Assembly: GCF_000590885.1 (NCBI RefSeq) | Contig: NZ_JFHN01000053.1 | Location: 62,001-126,000, forward strand | Direction of reading: 5' to 3' | Length of the DNA stretch: 64,000 nucleotides | Source of the DNA: Erwinia mallotivora | GTDB lineage: Bacteria > Pseudomonadota > Gammaproteobacteria > Enterobacterales > Enterobacteriaceae | Part shown: positions 32,511-43,932 of the stretch, in pieces | Position numbering within the stretch: position 1 is the stretch's first letter | Layout of the letters: every line of letters starts with the position of its first letter | Notes under the pieces: model-generated | Database searches by the model: none | Seen by the model: the letters and a program-made list of their open reading frames with translations, nothing else | Told to the model about the DNA's origin: nothing | Program-made: the position numbers and the translations under genes

Positions 32511-35500
32511 ATGGCGAATTTTTTTATCGACCGCCCGATTTTTGCCTGGGTGATAGCAATTTTGCTTTGCCTGACCGGCACTCTGGCTATTTTTTCACTT
32601 CCGGTAGAGCAATACCCCGATCTCGCGCCGCCCAATGTCCGTATCACCGCCAACTATCCTGGTGCCTCGGCTGAAACGCTGGAAAATACCGTGACTCAGG
32701 TTATCGAACAAAACATGACCGGTATCGATAATCTGATGTATATGTCCTCTCAGAGCAGTAACACCGGGCAGGCCACCATTACCCTGACGTTTGTTGCCGG
32801 TACTAATCCTGATGAAGCGCGACAGCAGGTACAAAATCAGTTACAAACCGCGCTGCGTAAACTGCCTCAGGATGTTCAGTCTCAGGGCGTCACCGTCACC
32901 AAAACCGGCGACACAAATATTCTGATGGTGGCCTTTGTCTCGACCGATGGCAGTATGGATAAACAGGATATTGCTGACTACGTCGCCAGCAACGTGCAGG
33001 ATCCATTAAGTCGTATTGACGGGGTCGGCCAGGTTGACGCTTATGGTTCGCAATATGCCATGCGTATCTGGCTCGATCCCAATAAGATGGTTAATTATTC
33101 GCTGACCACCTCTGATATCGTCAGCGCCATTGAATCGCAAAACAGTCAGGTCGCCGTCGGCCAGTTAGGCGGTCTGCCCTCGGTAGATAAACAGGCGCTG
33201 AATGCGACCATCAACTCTCAGTCACTGCTCACCACACCCGAACAGTTCCGCAATATCACTCTGCGGGTCAATCAGGATGGATCCGAGGTAAAACTCAGCG
33301 ATGTGGCAGAGGTGGCACTGGGTGCAGAGAAGTATGACTATCTGAGTCAGTATAACGGTCAACCCGCCTCAGGTCTGGGGGTTAAACTGGCCTCAGGTGC
33401 TAACGAGTTAAAAACCGATAAGCTGGTGCGGGCGCGCATTGCCGAGCTCTCCCACTACTTTCCTCACGGGCTGAAAGCCGAGATTGCCTACGAAACTACA
33501 CCCTTTGTCACTGCTTCGATTGAAGACGTAGTAAAAACGCTGATTGAGGCCGTGCTGTTGGTGTTCGTGGTCATGTATCTGTTTCTGCAAAATTTTCGCG
33601 CCACGCTCATCCCAACTATCGCCGTTCCGGTAGTGCTTCTTGGCACCTTTGCCACCCTCTCCGCCTGTGGTTTTAGTATCAATACGCTAACCATGTTTGC
33701 CATGGTGCTGGCGATAGGCCTGTTGGTGGATGATGCTATCGTGGTGGTGGAAAACGTCGAAAGGATCATGAGTGAAGAGGGTCTGTCGCCAAGGGATGCC
33801 ACGCGAAAATCGATGGGGCAGATTCAGGGCGCGTTGGTTGGCATCGCGCTGGTGCTGTCAGCGGTATTTATTCCGATGGCATTTTTTGGTGGCACCACGG
33901 GCGCTATCTATCGTCAGTTCTCCATCACCATCGTTTCCGCTATGGTGCTTTCAGTACTGGTGGCGATGGTTCTTACCCCTGCCCTGTGCGCTACGCTGCT
34001 TAAGCCGCTTCCGAAGGGGCATCATCACGGCCGACGTGGTTTTTTTGGCTGGTTCAACCGCACCTTTAACAATAATGCCGCACGCTATGAGCGCGGGGTG
34101 GCCAGAATTCTCGCCAGAGCCGGACGCTGGCTGATGCTGTATATGCTGATTATTGGCGGCATGGCATTTCTTTTTCTGCGTCTGCCCACCTCCTTTTTGC
34201 CGCTGGAAGACAGAGGCGTCTTTACCACGCAGGTGCAATTACCGCCCGGAGCAACCCTGCAACAAACCGCAAAGGTAGTGAACAAGGTGGAGCAGTACTA
34301 TCTCACCAGTGAGAAAGATAATGTTCTGTCAGTGTTCTCAACCATCGGGGCCGGACCCGGCGGCAATGGTCAGAATGTGGCCCGCATGTTTGTCCGCCTG
34401 AAAGACTGGGCAGACCGGCCAGGAAGCGAAAACAGCTCTTTCGCCATTATCGAGCGAGCCACCCATGCTTTTAAAAAAATTAAGGAGGGACGGGTTATTG
34501 CCAGCAGCCCGCCTGCAATTACCGGCATGGGTAACTCAGCAGGTTTTGACATGGAGTTACAGGACCATGCCGGAATGGGACACGATGCACTGATGCAGGC
34601 TCGCGATCGCTTACTGGCGCTGGCAGGCGAGAATCCGGCGTTGACCCGCGTTCGTCATAACGGACTGGATGATACCCCGCAGTTGCGTATTGACATCGAC
34701 CAGCGCAAAGCACAGGCGCTCGGCGTGGCGATTGATGATATCAATAACACGCTACAAACCGGCTGGGGTTCAACTTATGTCAATGACTTCCTTGACCGGG
34801 GGCGAGTCAAAAAGGTTTATGTGCAGGCTGCGGCGCCTTTCCGCATGTTACCGGACGACATCAGTAAGTGGTATGTGCGCAACAGCAGTGGCGGCATGGT
34901 GCCGTTCTCAGCTTTTGCCACCACCCGCTGGGAAACGGGTTCGCCACGCCTGGAGCGTTATAACGGCTACTCAGCGGTGGAGATTGTCGGTGAATCTGCC
35001 GCAGGTGTCAGTACCGGTACGGCAATGGACATCATGGAAAAAATTGTCAGTCAGCTGCCCGGTGGCTTTGGTCTGCAATGGACCGGGGCCTCTTATCAGG
35101 AGCGTCTCACCGGCTCTCAGGCTCCTGCGCTGTATGCTATCTCACTGCTGGTGGTGTTCCTTTGCCTCGCTGCGCTGTATGAAAGCTGGTCAATTCCTTT
35201 CTCAGTCATGCTGGTGGTGCCGCTGGGCGTGGTAGGCGCGCTGGTGGCAACCTGGGCGCGAGGCCTGGAAAATGATGTTTACTTTCAGGTCGGTCTGCTG
35301 ACGGTAATCGGTTTGTCGGCCAAAAACGCCATCCTGATCGTCGAGTTTGCCAATGAAATGAACAGTAAAGGCCGCGACCTGTTGGAGGCTACGCTGGAAG
35401 CTTCGCGCCAGCGCCTGCGTCCCATTTTGATGACTTCCCTGGCATTTATCTTCGGCGTACTGCCGATGGCCATCAGCGCTGGTGCAGGATCCAGCAGTCA

Positions 35501-35627
35501 ACATGCGGTAGGCACCGGGGTGATGGGCGGAATGATTTCTGCAACCGTGTTGGCAATCTTCTTCGTTCCTCTGTTCTTCGTGCTGGTCCGTCAACGCTTT
35601 CCGGTAAAAAGCGGACCTCAGAATTGA
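32511..35627 (+). CDS. acrD: RND multidrug efflux permease AcrD
   Basis: Inner-membrane proton-driven pump, 1038 residues, twelve transmembrane helices in two pseudo-repeats and large periplasmic loops. Proton-relay Asp pair in [32 protein letters not shown] and the second half [22 protein letters not shown] are typical HAE1 sequences. In E. coli AcrD exports aminoglycosides and other amphiphilic drugs with AcrA and TolC. No membrane-fusion gene adjoins it, as expected for AcrD, and ypfM-yffB-dapE follow as in E. coli; this supports AcrD over AcrB. Confidence 0.95.
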   Translation: MANFFIDRPIFAWVIAILLCLTGTLAIFSLPVEQYPDLAPPNVRITANYPGASAETLENTVTQVIEQNMTGIDNLMYMSSQSSNTGQATITLTFVAGTNPDEARQQVQNQLQTALRKLPQDVQSQGVTVTKTGDTNILMVAFVSTDGSMDKQDIADYVASNVQDPLSRIDGVGQVDAYGSQYAMRIWLDPNKMVNYSLTTSDIVSAIESQNSQVAVGQLGGLPSVDKQALNATINSQSLLTTPEQFRNITLRVNQDGSEVKLSDVAEVALGAEKYDYLSQYNGQPASGLGVKLASGANELKTDKLVRARIAELSHYFPHGLKAEIAYETTPFVTASIEDVVKTLIEAVLLVFVVMYLFLQNFRATLIPTIAVPVVLLGTFATLSACGFSINTLTMFAMVLAIGLLVDDAIVVVENVERIMSEEGLSPRDATRKSMGQIQGALVGIALVLSAVFIPMAFFGGTTGAIYRQFSITIVSAMVLSVLVAMVLTPALCATLLKPLPKGHHHGRRGFFGWFNRTFNNNAARYERGVARILARAGRWLMLYMLIIGGMAFLFLRLPTSFLPLEDRGVFTTQVQLPPGATLQQTAKVVNKVEQYYLTSEKDNVLSVFSTIGAGPGGNGQNVARMFVRLKDWADRPGSENSSFAIIERATHAFKKIKEGRVIASSPPAITGMGNSAGFDMELQDHAGMGHDALMQARDRLLALAGENPALTRVRHNGLDDTPQLRIDIDQRKAQALGVAIDDINNTLQTGWGSTYVNDFLDRGRVKKVYVQAAAPFRMLPDDISKWYVRNSSGGMVPFSAFATTRWETGSPRLERYNGYSAVEIVGESAAGVSTGTAMDIMEKIVSQLPGGFGLQWTGASYQERLTGSQAPALYAISLLVVFLCLAALYESWSIPFSVMLVVPLGVVGALVATWARGLENDVYFQVGLLTVIGLSAKNAILIVEFANEMNSKGRDLLEATLEASRQRLRPILMTSLAFIFGVLPMAISAGAGSSSQHAVGTGVMGGMISATVLAIFFVPLFFVLVRQRFPVKSGPQN

Positions 35628-35678
35628 GGTAAAACCTGCCCAGGATGAGCATCTGCGAACGGGGTGGTATCGGGCAGT

Positions 35679-35705
35679 AAAAAGGCAGCCAGTGGCTGCC
35701 TTTTT
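35679..35705. terminator. Bidirectional terminator between acrD and ypfM
   Basis: TAAAAAGGCAGCC ... GGCTGCCTTTTT: a perfect 7-bp stem with a 3-nt loop, flanked by A and T runs. It lies between convergent acrD and ypfM and can serve both. Confidence 0.88.
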
Positions 35706-35754
35706 GATTACACTCTTCGGATGACCCAACCAATTCTCCAACGCTGCCAGTAAG

Positions 35755-35817
35755 TTACCGACGCGCCAGCATAGCTTCGATAAAGTCTTTCCAGTTCCCC
35801 AGTTCTCTGTCAATCAT
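35755..35817 (-). CDS. ypfM: Small protein YpfM
   Basis: A 20-codon gene encoding a peptide that starts MIDRELGNWKDFIE and ends AMLARR. It matches E. coli YpfM (MIERELGNWKDFIEVMLRK, 19 residues) and is in the same place, convergent with acrD. Two further in-frame ATGs lie 1 and 3 codons upstream; GAGAG has best spacing to the ATG at 35820, so the start could be one codon earlier. Function unknown. Confidence 0.85.
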   Translation of the reverse strand: MIDRELGNWKDFIEAMLARR

Positions 35818-36089
35818 CATAATCATCTCTCGTTATTGTCAGTTCGTTATGCAAGGAATGCTACCACAGAGTGAACATAATGTGCCCACTTACTGCTATC
35901 GGCAGTACCGAACAAAACTGTAATGGATGATATGGCAGGTAAAGGCAAAATTCTCCAGGAACAGGACGAACTTCACTGAAAACAGGATGATGGGGTAAAA
36001 AGGTAAAAAAAGCGGCACCTGGATATCTGACAGCGGTAAAAGTTACTGCCGCAAGGGAGAAGTGTTATCTCCTCCCCAGCCTGACGATA

Positions 36090-36284
36090 CTATTTAAGAA
36101 CAATGACTTTATCGTAGCCGCCACTGTCGCTGTCGATATGCGTTTTAGCATCGGGATGCTCAGCCAGTACCGCTTCAACAACGTGATTGAAATCAGCACA
36201 GCGCGTCTTTTTCTTTCTCACAATGACAATCATCGACTGGGTTTCTTCGACCGTATGGGCGGAAGACGCTTTCATATAATTCAT
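36090..36284 (-). CDS. Uncharacterised 64-residue protein
   Basis: Not a family I recognise. The ATG at 36284 is preceded by GAGGAGG at a 6-nt spacing, one of the strongest ribosome sites in the window, which is the main reason to accept the gene. The product is soluble: VEETQSMIVIVRKKKTRC could form a beta strand with a basic turn, followed by a helix (DFNHVVEAVLAEHPDAK) and a C-terminal strand (DKVIVLK). One Cys and no signal peptide. It lies alone between ypfM and yffB, where E. coli has no gene. Confidence 0.65.
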   Translation of the reverse strand: MNYMKASSAHTVEETQSMIVIVRKKKTRCADFNHVVEAVLAEHPDAKTHIDSDSGGYDKVIVLK

Positions 36285-36852
36285 CTTGTTCCTCCTCTTT
36301 TGCGAAAAGCTGCTTTCAGGCCCTGACCGGATTATCTCTGCTGCGGTTACTTATCTTTTTTACCGTCAGCAGGCTGACCACCTTATCCGAATCTCCTGTC
36401 AATCCGGATTATCCGGATTACTTTACCAACGCCCGTAAAACACCACTACCACACAGCGGGCGACTGAGCCTTCGAATATAGTTGAAACCCACAGGAAAAA
36501 GAAGGGAACAATAGTGCCAGATTTTTCATCGCACAACGGCCTGACACGGTAAAAAAGGTCAGTATAAAAAGGGGAAATTTAGCGATTAAACAGGCTGTTA
36601 AAGATTCAGCTTATCCTGACTGGCCTGACTTGTCCGCTGCCAGCCGCAGCGCGCCCCTGTCAGCGTTTAAGATAAATCCTTTCCCTTATCAGCAACGAAG
36701 CCGTTCCTTGCCGCCAGACTGCCCCACTGTTTTACTCATCTGAATATATTAATCATTAATCAAATGCTTATCATGAATTTCCATTATGGTTTTCACGCTT
36801 TATGATCGCCTGTATGCTACCACCTTAATCAGACAGAACACGGTAAATCAAT
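36285..36852. other. 568-bp intergenic region before yffB
   Basis: AT-rich with no supported gene. Two tandem copies of TCCGGATTA (about 36404-36421) and a third CCGGATTA at about 36328 occur on the side of the small gene. Near yffB, TATGCT at about 36813 is a possible -10 element. No other structure is evident. Confidence 0.4.
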
Positions 36853-37233
36853 ATGGAAAACCCTACAAAAGCTGAGCTCGTCCTGTACGGCATAAAAAAC
36901 TGCGATACCGTTAAGAAAGCACGGAAATATCTGGAGAGCCAGGGCGTGGATTATCAGTTTCATGATTATCGTACTGATGGGCTGGATGCCAGTCTGCTGG
37001 ACGATTTTATAACCCATACGGGATGGGAAGCGCTGCTTAACACCCGCGGCACTACCTGGCGTAAACTGAGCGAAGAAACCCGTAATAATGTGAATGATGC
37101 AAAGAGCGCCGCAGAACTGATGCTGGCACAGCCTGCAATGATTAAACGTCCACTGCTTCGCAGCCATGAAGGCGCGACGCTGCTGGGTTTCAGTGAATCC
37201 ACTTACCAGTCATTTATTGCGGAGAATGCCTGA
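36853..37233 (+). CDS. yffB: ArsC/Spx-family protein YffB
   Basis: 126 residues, thioredoxin-like fold. The single active-site-like Cys is C17 in [13 protein letters not shown], without the CXXC of reductases. [16 protein letters not shown] and IKRPLL blocks match E. coli YffB, which is about eight residues shorter at the N-terminus; here the extra residues (MENPTKAE) are encoded with no better internal start. Function unknown; arsenate reduction is not expected. Two bases separate its stop from dapE. Confidence 0.93.
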   Translation: MENPTKAELVLYGIKNCDTVKKARKYLESQGVDYQFHDYRTDGLDASLLDDFITHTGWEALLNTRGTTWRKLSEETRNNVNDAKSAAELMLAQPAMIKRPLLRSHEGATLLGFSESTYQSFIAENA

Positions 37234-37235
37234 TC

Positions 37236-38363
37236 ATGTTCTGTCCGGTCATTGAGCTGACGCAGCAGCTTATTCGTCGCCCTTCCCTCAGCCCGGATGA
37301 TGCCGGTTGTCAGTCCATTATGATTGACCGCCTGCTGGCGCTTGGTTTCACCGTGGAGCCATTTAACATTGGCGACACCCTCAACTTCTGGGCCTGGCGC
37401 GGCACCGGTGAGACCCTGGCCTTTGCCGGTCATACCGATGTGGTGCCCGCAGGAAACGTCAGCCGCTGGATCAATCCTCCGTTTGAACCCACTATTCGCG
37501 ATGGCATGTTATATGGCCGTGGCGCGGCGGACATGAAAGGCTCTCTGGCCGCGATGATCGTCGCCGCAGAACGCTTTGTCGCCACTCACCCAAATCACCG
37601 GGGTCGTCTGGCCTTCCTGATAACCTCTGATGAAGAAGCCAGCGCCACCAATGGCACGGTTAAAGTGGTCGAGGCGCTGATGGCGCGTAACGAGCGGCTG
37701 GATTATTGCCTGGTTGGAGAACCGTCCAGCACGGAGATTGTCGGTGATGTGGTGAAAAATGGTCGTCGCGGCTCGATGACTGCCAACCTGACGCTGCATG
37801 GCGTTCAGGGGCATGTTGCCTATCCGCATCTGGCTGATAATCCGGTTCATCGTGCACTGCCCGCCCTGAATGAATTAGTGGCAACCGAATGGGATAACGG
37901 CAATGCCTTTTTCCCGCCGACCAGTATGCAGATTGCCAATATGCAGGCCGGAACAGGCAGCAATAACGTTATTCCTGGTGAATTCTTTGTGCAGTTTAAC
38001 TTTCGCTTCAGCACTGAACTGACTGAAGAACTGATTAAGCAGCGCGTACAGGAGCTGCTGGATCGCCACCAGCTGCGCTACACCCTGGAATGGCAGGTTT
38101 CCGGCCAGCCGTTTCTCACCCCAAATGGCAGACTGGTGGATGCCGTGGTTAATGCCGTTGAGCACTATAATGAAATCAAGCCACAGTTGCAGACCACAGG
38201 CGGCACCTCAGACGGGCGTTTTATTGCCCGAATGGGAGCACAGGTCGTGGAGTTAGGGCCGGTAAACGCAACCATTCATAAAATCAATGAGTGCGTAAAA
38301 GCGGCCGATCTGCAACTGCTGAGCCGCATGTATCAACGCATCATGGAACAGCTGATAGCATAG
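37236..38363 (+). CDS. dapE: Succinyl-diaminopimelate desuccinylase
   Basis: Di-zinc M20 hydrolase releasing LL-diaminopimelate for lysine and peptidoglycan. 375 residues, as in E. coli. Metal ligands in [34 protein letters not shown] (catalytic Glu pair), GEPSSTE and the C-terminal NATIHKINE. Lid domain about 180-290 ([23 protein letters not shown]). Coupled to yffB by a 2-bp gap; ypfN follows at 8 bp. Confidence 0.98.
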   Translation: MFCPVIELTQQLIRRPSLSPDDAGCQSIMIDRLLALGFTVEPFNIGDTLNFWAWRGTGETLAFAGHTDVVPAGNVSRWINPPFEPTIRDGMLYGRGAADMKGSLAAMIVAAERFVATHPNHRGRLAFLITSDEEASATNGTVKVVEALMARNERLDYCLVGEPSSTEIVGDVVKNGRRGSMTANLTLHGVQGHVAYPHLADNPVHRALPALNELVATEWDNGNAFFPPTSMQIANMQAGTGSNNVIPGEFFVQFNFRFSTELTEELIKQRVQELLDRHQLRYTLEWQVSGQPFLTPNGRLVDAVVNAVEHYNEIKPQLQTTGGTSDGRFIARMGAQVVELGPVNATIHKINECVKAADLQLLSRMYQRIMEQLIA

Positions 38364-38371
38364 GGGATGAT

Positions 38372-38560
38372 ATGGAATGGTTAAAAGAGTTCTGGTGGTT
38401 ACTGGTGATTGTGTTGATGGTCGGCGTACTGATGAACGTTTACAAAGATCTGAAACGCATCGATCATAAAAAATATATGGATAACAAGCCGGATCTACCG
38501 CCTCACCGTGATTTTAATGATAAATGGGACGACGACGACGACTGGCCGAAAAAGAAATAA
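38372..38560 (+). CDS. ypfN: Small membrane protein YpfN (UPF0370)
   Basis: 62 residues with one N-terminal transmembrane helix (about 6-26, [19 protein letters not shown]) and a cytoplasmic tail ending [13 protein letters not shown]. The ATG at 38372 follows AGGGGAT and gives the family start. Function unknown. It ends the yffB-dapE-ypfN group and is convergent with tmcA; a hairpin GGGGCCA/TGGCCCC (38572-38590) follows it. Confidence 0.93.
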   Translation: MEWLKEFWWLLVIVLMVGVLMNVYKDLKRIDHKKYMDNKPDLPPHRDFNDKWDDDDDWPKKK

Positions 38561-38715
38561 CCGTCCCGATTGGGGCCAGACTGTGGCCCCTCCTCCCTGA
38601 CATCCCGGGCTCCCCTCTCAACGGCGGGTCAAAACAGCATGGCGGCATCCTGAAGTCTGACGACTTAAGCTCAGAAAGTATTGCATTAAAGATCCCAGGC
38701 AGGGACGTGCGACGT

Positions 38716-40725
38716 TCAGTTCAGTGAGCGAATAAAATCCTGCCAGCTTTTGCTGCGCGCCGCGTCCAGCGCCTGTAGTGCCTGCTGAGCCTCGCGTCGC
38801 CAGCCTGCCAGCAGTGCTTTACGGCCTGATAAACCAGACTGTCGGCACAGCTCCCTGTCAGAAAGCTGTTGCAGCAATGCGCCCTGTAACAAAGGCAAAT
38901 CTTGCGTCCTGCTGACCAGACGGTCCAGCGCCGCCATGCTCGCCTCAAAGGGCCGCTGGCCCCAGGCAAATCCGGCCAGTTCACGCCACTCGTCCTCCTC
39001 AACAATGGATGCGTTATGCTCAGGCAAATCGATATCAACACCATCAAGCAGACGTTGCAACCACGGCCAGTCTCGCGCCAGACGCTGTGCTGCATGGGTG
39101 GCGAGTTTTTCTCCCTGCTGGCTCAACGGCAGCACAGCCATCGCGGTATAACAGCCACTGCTGGCCTCTGGCTTGCTACCCAGTCGCACCAGCCTGAATC
39201 CGCATCTCTGCCAGAACTGCCACAGGGAGGCAGTAAAGCCAAAGCTGACGGAGACAAAATCCAGCCCGTCAGCCCGATTAACGCTTTGCCTTACCATTTC
39301 ATGGCCAATCCCCTGACGACGCAATGCCGGTGCGATAGCAATGCGACTGATGCGCCGCGATCGCAACATAGCGGCCAGCGGAAAGCCGCCGTGGGCTGCC
39401 AGAGACTGCGCCACCAGGTTTCCGGCCGGTCGGCGGAATCCTGCCCAGACGGCCTGAGCCAGACGCTCTTCCAGGCCGCCTTCATCCACCAGCCACAACG
39501 CCCCCTGCACACTTTCACCCTGTAATGCAGCACTGAAATGCATACCCGGCGCATCCATCATTCGCCGCAGGTCCAGTGGTGAGGTTCGATAGTGAGCACT
39601 GGTCAGCAGCTGATACATCCCTTCCGGTAACCAGGGCTGACTCTGCCAATCAGCCTGTACGGGAAAGCAATAATGCACTTCAGACCTGTCAGTAACGATG
39701 TCGGGCTCACTAAACAGCAATGCCCGGTCGATAAACCGCTCCAGCGGATCCTCTGTTGACCAACGCAGCGGCGGGGTCAGCTCCAGCACCGTCGCGTTGG
39801 CAAGGCTGGCACAAAACTTCAGCAAAAAGCCTCGTCCGGTGCCTTCATACCCCTGCGAGGTGGTGGTCAGCAGAATGCGGGGGGCGACAGCAACCAGTTG
39901 CTGTAATACCGCCGCAGGAATGGCCGCAGCTTCGTCTATCAGCAGCCAGTCAACATTCTGCGGCCTCTCTGCTGGCTGCAAAGCCAGCAGATGGTCGGGG
40001 GCGATAAACTCAGCGGCTTCACCCGCAAATTTCATCAGCACGCGGGTAGACGTTTTTGCCGGAGCGGTGACCAGACAGCGTCCGGGCCAGCAGCTCGCCA
40101 GCAAGCCCGCCAGTGCCGATTTTCCGCGGCCACGCGGCGCAATCAGGACATAGATGCCAGGCTTGCTGGCCAGTAATTTGTGCAGAAGGTGTTGTTGTTG
40201 CGAAATCGCATCCGGCTGCCACTTTTCGGCAGGTTCTGGCTGCGGCAGATGGAAGGAAGTGTGTTGACGGAACAGCACCACCTGCGGATCCTGGAGAACT
40301 AATTGTTGCCAGCGCAATATGAAATTGGGGGTGGCAACAGCGGCAGGCATCTCGCTCCAGCGTACAGAGTCACTGTCAGCCTGCTTCGGCCAGTGATGCC
40401 ACGCCGGAGCCAGCATCACCAGCCAGCTTCCTGCCCGCAAGGTGCCGCTCAGCGCCGCCAGCGCATCAGCATTAAATCCTGCCCGCGCATCAAATACCGC
40501 ATGTAAAAACTCCTGTCCCAGCAGCGTGCGCAACGCTTTCGGCGAACAGTGCAATGGACTGTGCGGCACATCGCCCAGCCACATCCAGTCTCCTGGTAAT
40601 GCAGCCATCCATAATGCCACCTGATCCAGACACCACGAGGGATCGCCACTCAGGATCAGCAATTGCCGCTTTCCCTGCTGTTGCAGGGTAGCGGTATGCG
40701 CAATAACTTCTGAAAAATCAATCAT
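38716..40725 (-). CDS. tmcA: tRNA(Met) cytidine acetyltransferase TmcA
   Basis: Makes N4-acetylcytidine at the wobble base of elongator tRNA-Met. 669 residues. N-terminal DUF1726 domain, RNA-helicase-like ATPase with Walker A APRGRGKSALAG and Walker B WLLIDEAAAIPA, a GNAT domain (RISRIAIAPALRRQGIGHEMV) and a C-terminal tRNA-binding domain. Cytoplasmic. It overlaps ypfJ as TGATG. Confidence 0.97.
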   Translation of the reverse strand: MIDFSEVIAHTATLQQQGKRQLLILSGDPSWCLDQVALWMAALPGDWMWLGDVPHSPLHCSPKALRTLLGQEFLHAVFDARAGFNADALAALSGTLRAGSWLVMLAPAWHHWPKQADSDSVRWSEMPAAVATPNFILRWQQLVLQDPQVVLFRQHTSFHLPQPEPAEKWQPDAISQQQHLLHKLLASKPGIYVLIAPRGRGKSALAGLLASCWPGRCLVTAPAKTSTRVLMKFAGEAAEFIAPDHLLALQPAERPQNVDWLLIDEAAAIPAAVLQQLVAVAPRILLTTTSQGYEGTGRGFLLKFCASLANATVLELTPPLRWSTEDPLERFIDRALLFSEPDIVTDRSEVHYCFPVQADWQSQPWLPEGMYQLLTSAHYRTSPLDLRRMMDAPGMHFSAALQGESVQGALWLVDEGGLEERLAQAVWAGFRRPAGNLVAQSLAAHGGFPLAAMLRSRRISRIAIAPALRRQGIGHEMVRQSVNRADGLDFVSVSFGFTASLWQFWQRCGFRLVRLGSKPEASSGCYTAMAVLPLSQQGEKLATHAAQRLARDWPWLQRLLDGVDIDLPEHNASIVEEDEWRELAGFAWGQRPFEASMAALDRLVSRTQDLPLLQGALLQQLSDRELCRQSGLSGRKALLAGWRREAQQALQALDAARSKSWQDFIRSLN

Positions 40726-41579
40726 CAGTGGCCACTGAAGGTATCGCAGCGTCCCGGATTGCCGCTGTCGAAGCCAGTTTTAAACCAGCTGTAACGCTGC
40801 TGTGATGTACCGTGAGTAAAGCTGTCCGGCACCACCCGGCCACGGCTCTGCTGTTGCAGACGATCGTCACCAATCGCTTGTGCCGCATTCAGCGCCTGCT
40901 GCAAGTCCCCGGCCTCCAGCACATTCTCCTGTTGCATATAGTGACCCCAGACGCCGGCAAAGCAATCCGCCTGGAGTTCCATCTTCACCGAGAGTTGCCT
41001 GGCCTGAGTCTGCGTCGCGGCCTGTTGCAACTGGCGAACTTTAGGTTCGATCCCCAGTAAATGCTGCACATGGTGACCGACTTCATGAGCGATAACATAG
41101 CCCTGAGCAAAATCGCCACCGGCTTTGAGTTTATTTTTCATCTCGTCATAGAACGAGAGATCGATATAGACGGTCGTGTCTGCCGGACAATAAAACGGGC
41201 CCATAACTGACTGGCCGTTACCACAGCCTGTGGGCGTTGAACCACGGTACATTACCAGTCTGGGGGGCGTGTAGGTTTTACCCATTTTCTGAAAAATTTT
41301 CGACCAGGTATCCTCGGTGGTAGCCAGTATCACTTTAGTGAATTTAGCCGCTTCATCACCGCCCTGATGGGTGGTCTGCGAACGGGAAAGTGAGCTGCCA
41401 TCACCGGTCAGCAGTGGCGTTAAATCGTAGCCGTAGTAACCGGCGAACATAACAATGAGCAGCAGAATAATTCCACCTTTGCCGCGTGGAATACGTATGC
41501 GCCCACCGCCGCTGTAACCACCAGATTCATTCCGACGGTCCTCCACATTGTCGCTTTCGCGCCTCCCCTGCCAACGCAT
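40725..41579 (-). CDS. ypfJ: Zinc metallopeptidase-like protein YpfJ
   Basis: 284 residues. Short cytoplasmic N-terminus ([16 protein letters not shown], characteristic of the family), one transmembrane helix at about 35-52 ([16 protein letters not shown]), then a zincin-like domain with [12 protein letters not shown] and a downstream [11 protein letters not shown] that supplies the third ligand region. Substrate unknown. Translationally coupled to tmcA by TGATG. Confidence 0.93.
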   Translation of the reverse strand: MRWQGRRESDNVEDRRNESGGYSGGGRIRIPRGKGGIILLLIVMFAGYYGYDLTPLLTGDGSSLSRSQTTHQGGDEAAKFTKVILATTEDTWSKIFQKMGKTYTPPRLVMYRGSTPTGCGNGQSVMGPFYCPADTTVYIDLSFYDEMKNKLKAGGDFAQGYVIAHEVGHHVQHLLGIEPKVRQLQQAATQTQARQLSVKMELQADCFAGVWGHYMQQENVLEAGDLQQALNAAQAIGDDRLQQQSRGRVVPDSFTHGTSQQRYSWFKTGFDSGNPGRCDTFSGH

Positions 41580-41938
41580 AAATCACTCCTGGATACGGTA
41601 AACCTGCTGATAGAGGCATGATTTTAGTCGGCAACCGGAGCTGACACCAGACCAGCAGGAATCTGGCTACATCGGAAGTCGGGATTAGCAGACCGTTTTC
41701 ATTGCCATTGCGCACCTGAACGCTGGTCGTCATCTGCACCCGGCATCTTTACGCTCTGATGAGTCGTGTTCGGCCTGGCGACAGCAAGATATGCTGATGG
41801 AACAGACAGTTATCTGTGGAAACAGGAATAAAAGCAGGTTGCCGGAGAGGAAGGTTGAGGATGACCCCTCCGTGTCGTTCAAATAACACGAAGGGACAAA
41901 TGACCTTTGTTGTGCTGCCGCCGTTCAGTAACGGGTAG
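41580..41938. other. Intergenic region purC-ypfJ
   Basis: 359 bp without a supported gene. A CCGTT-ACTG-AACGG hairpin lies about 15 bp beyond the purC stop but has no T-run. Open frames across this stretch have no ribosome site or recognisable product. The ypfJ promoter must lie near 41590-41700. Confidence 0.45.
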
Positions 41939-42652
41939 TCAGTCCAGTTTGACCCCAAGACGGTTAGCCACTTCTTCATAAGCTTCGATCAGACCACCCA
42001 GGCTCTGGCGATAACGATCTTTGTCCATTTTATCCAGGGTTTCGGTGTCCCACAGCCTTGCGCCGTCAGGAGAAAACTCATCCCCCAGCACCACCTCTCC
42101 CTTAAACAGACCAAATTCCAGTTTAAAATCCACCAGAATCAAACCGGCATCAAGGAACAGCTTGCTCAGTACGTCGTTCGCCTGGTAAGTCAGCTCACGC
42201 ATACGGGCCAGATTCTCTTTGCTCACCCAGCCGAAGGTTTCACAGTAAGATTCATTGACCATCGGGTCGTGTTTCGCATCGTCTTTCAGAAAGAGATCAA
42301 ACAGCGGCGGATTGAGGATCATTCCTTCTTCCACGCCCAGCCTTTTCACCAGCGAACCCGCCGCACGATTACGCACCACGCACTCCACCGGGACCATATC
42401 CAGTTTTTTCACCAGCGCTTCGTTGTCAGAAAGCAGCGCCTCCATCTGGGTTGGGATGCCAGCTTCCTGCAATTTGCTCATAATGAAATAATTGAACTTA
42501 TTATTAATCATCCCTTTACGATCAAACTGTTCGATACGCTCACCGTCCAGTGCTGATGTATCGTTTCGGAATTCGAGTACCAACAGATCCGGGTTTTCGG
42601 TGCTGTAAACGGTTTTCGCTTTGCCGCGATACAACTCAGCTTGCTTTTGCAT
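41939..42652 (-). CDS. purC: SAICAR synthase
   Basis: Purine pathway ligase joining CAIR and aspartate with ATP. 237 residues, as in E. coli. Core blocks [35 protein letters not shown] and [11 protein letters not shown] ... LGDEFSPD are intact. Own promoter upstream with a PurR-type box at 42722-42737, 70 bp before the start. Confidence 0.98.
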   Translation of the reverse strand: MQKQAELYRGKAKTVYSTENPDLLVLEFRNDTSALDGERIEQFDRKGMINNKFNYFIMSKLQEAGIPTQMEALLSDNEALVKKLDMVPVECVVRNRAAGSLVKRLGVEEGMILNPPLFDLFLKDDAKHDPMVNESYCETFGWVSKENLARMRELTYQANDVLSKLFLDAGLILVDFKLEFGLFKGEVVLGDEFSPDGARLWDTETLDKMDKDRYRQSLGGLIEAYEEVANRLGVKLD

Positions 42653-42721
42653 CTTGTTAACTCCACATGAGAACTGAAAATATTAGCCGCGACTATTGTA
42701 CGTTCTGCGATAAAAAAACCG

Positions 42722-42737
42722 AAGCAATCGTTTACGT
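42722..42737 (-). promoter_or_regulatory. PurR box upstream of purC
   Basis: On the minus strand ACGTAAACGATTGCTT fits the PurR consensus ANGCAANCGNTTNCNT with one mismatch. purC is a known PurR target in E. coli, so repression by PurR with hypoxanthine or guanine is likely. Confidence 0.65.
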
Positions 42738-42807
42738 GGCAAAGCAAAAATCGCTGTTGCCCCTTTAGCAGCGCGCAGAGATGAATAACGGTTTTTGCCA
42801 GACAGGA

Positions 42808-42844
42808 AATAAAACACCCTGCCAGCGTAGCGCCGACAGGGTGT
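42808..42844 (-). terminator. Intrinsic terminator of dapA-bamC
   Basis: ACACCCTG pairs with CAGGGTGT, with inner pairing, and is followed on the minus strand by TTTATTT, 44 bp after the bamC stop. Confidence 0.8.
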
Positions 42845-42888
42845 GGATAAGCCTCTTCATTCAGGTCGGAACAACCTGACCTGAGCGG

Positions 42889-43923
42889 CTATTTACTGAA
42901 CGCAGCCTGGAATACTGCCACCAGCGCATCGTTTTGCGACTGGGTGAGAGTGTGTCCTTTCGGATCAAGGAATTGCAGGCTACTACGGTTATCCAGATCG
43001 CCTACCTGGATTTTATAATCGCCCTCGGTCAACTGCGGATCTTTTGCACCCAGCTGATCCCAGGTTTCACTGTCCGGTGCCTTATAGGTGACACTCAGGC
43101 TACCCTGCGAACGATTTTTATCCTTAACCTTCATGCCAACGCGTTCCAGCGCGTTTGGCAGGCGCTCCCACACGGTATTAAACGGCGCGCGCACGATCAG
43201 ATTAGGCAGACCGGTGTCATCCGCTCCACTCTGCACATCAATCTGCGCTGCACTCCGCTTCGCAGCCGCATTTTCGCGACTGGTTTCCATCTTATCCAGA
43301 CCGCTGCTCAGCTCATTGAGCATCTGCGCGGTGTAGCGCTGAAGCTGAACAGGGGAATTAACGACTTTACCTTCCTGTTGCAACTCTAAAAGTCTGACAT
43401 TCAGCGCCTGCTGATATCCCTGCTGCTGGACGCTTATCTGATAACGACCACGATACTGGTGATCTTCATCTGCGCGATTCCATTGGACCCAGTCAGTGGT
43501 CAGGGTCTGGCTGGCATCTGTGCGGCTGGCAACTGGATAATTGCGCGCCTGAATCACATCCACGACCTGTGGCCATAAAGCACCGCTGCGGTCATTGTCC
43601 AGCAGCAGCACACCACTGTTACCGGCAAACTGGGTACGGGTGCCGTTCATCAATGCCAGCGGCTGAGCGGGCGGGCGGATGTCCAGTTGCTTACCAATCG
43701 CGCCGTTGGCGCTGGCAGAAGGAATGTCAAAGTCCCCGTTTTGCAGCGGCAGAACAACGCCTGCTGGTGCCTGCAATTCGCTGACGTCAGCGGCCTGCAG
43801 ATAGGATTCATCACCACTGACCTGACGCTTGTATCGCTGATCGCTGGAACAGGCGGCCAGCATCATCACAATCGATAAGCCAACGACTTTCGCAATGGTG
43901 GACTTTTGTACTGAATAAGCCAT
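42889..43923 (-). CDS. bamC: Outer membrane protein assembly factor BamC
   Basis: Lipoprotein of the BAM complex. 344 residues. Lipobox LAAC with lipidated C25. The unstructured N-terminal stretch that binds BamD follows ([29 protein letters not shown]), then two helix-grip domains (about 100-215 and 230-344, the second with [17 protein letters not shown]). Nine bases downstream of dapA, same order as in E. coli. Confidence 0.96.
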   Translation of the reverse strand: MAYSVQKSTIAKVVGLSIVMMLAACSSDQRYKRQVSGDESYLQAADVSELQAPAGVVLPLQNGDFDIPSASANGAIGKQLDIRPPAQPLALMNGTRTQFAGNSGVLLLDNDRSGALWPQVVDVIQARNYPVASRTDASQTLTTDWVQWNRADEDHQYRGRYQISVQQQGYQQALNVRLLELQQEGKVVNSPVQLQRYTAQMLNELSSGLDKMETSRENAAAKRSAAQIDVQSGADDTGLPNLIVRAPFNTVWERLPNALERVGMKVKDKNRSQGSLSVTYKAPDSETWDQLGAKDPQLTEGDYKIQVGDLDNRSSLQFLDPKGHTLTQSQNDALVAVFQAAFSK

Positions 43924-43932
43924 TAACTCTCC

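Noticed and set aside
38902-39525. Long plus-strand open frame opposite tmcA (207 codons)
   Set aside because: It is the mirror of a clear tmcA coding sequence with no recognisable product or ribosome site.
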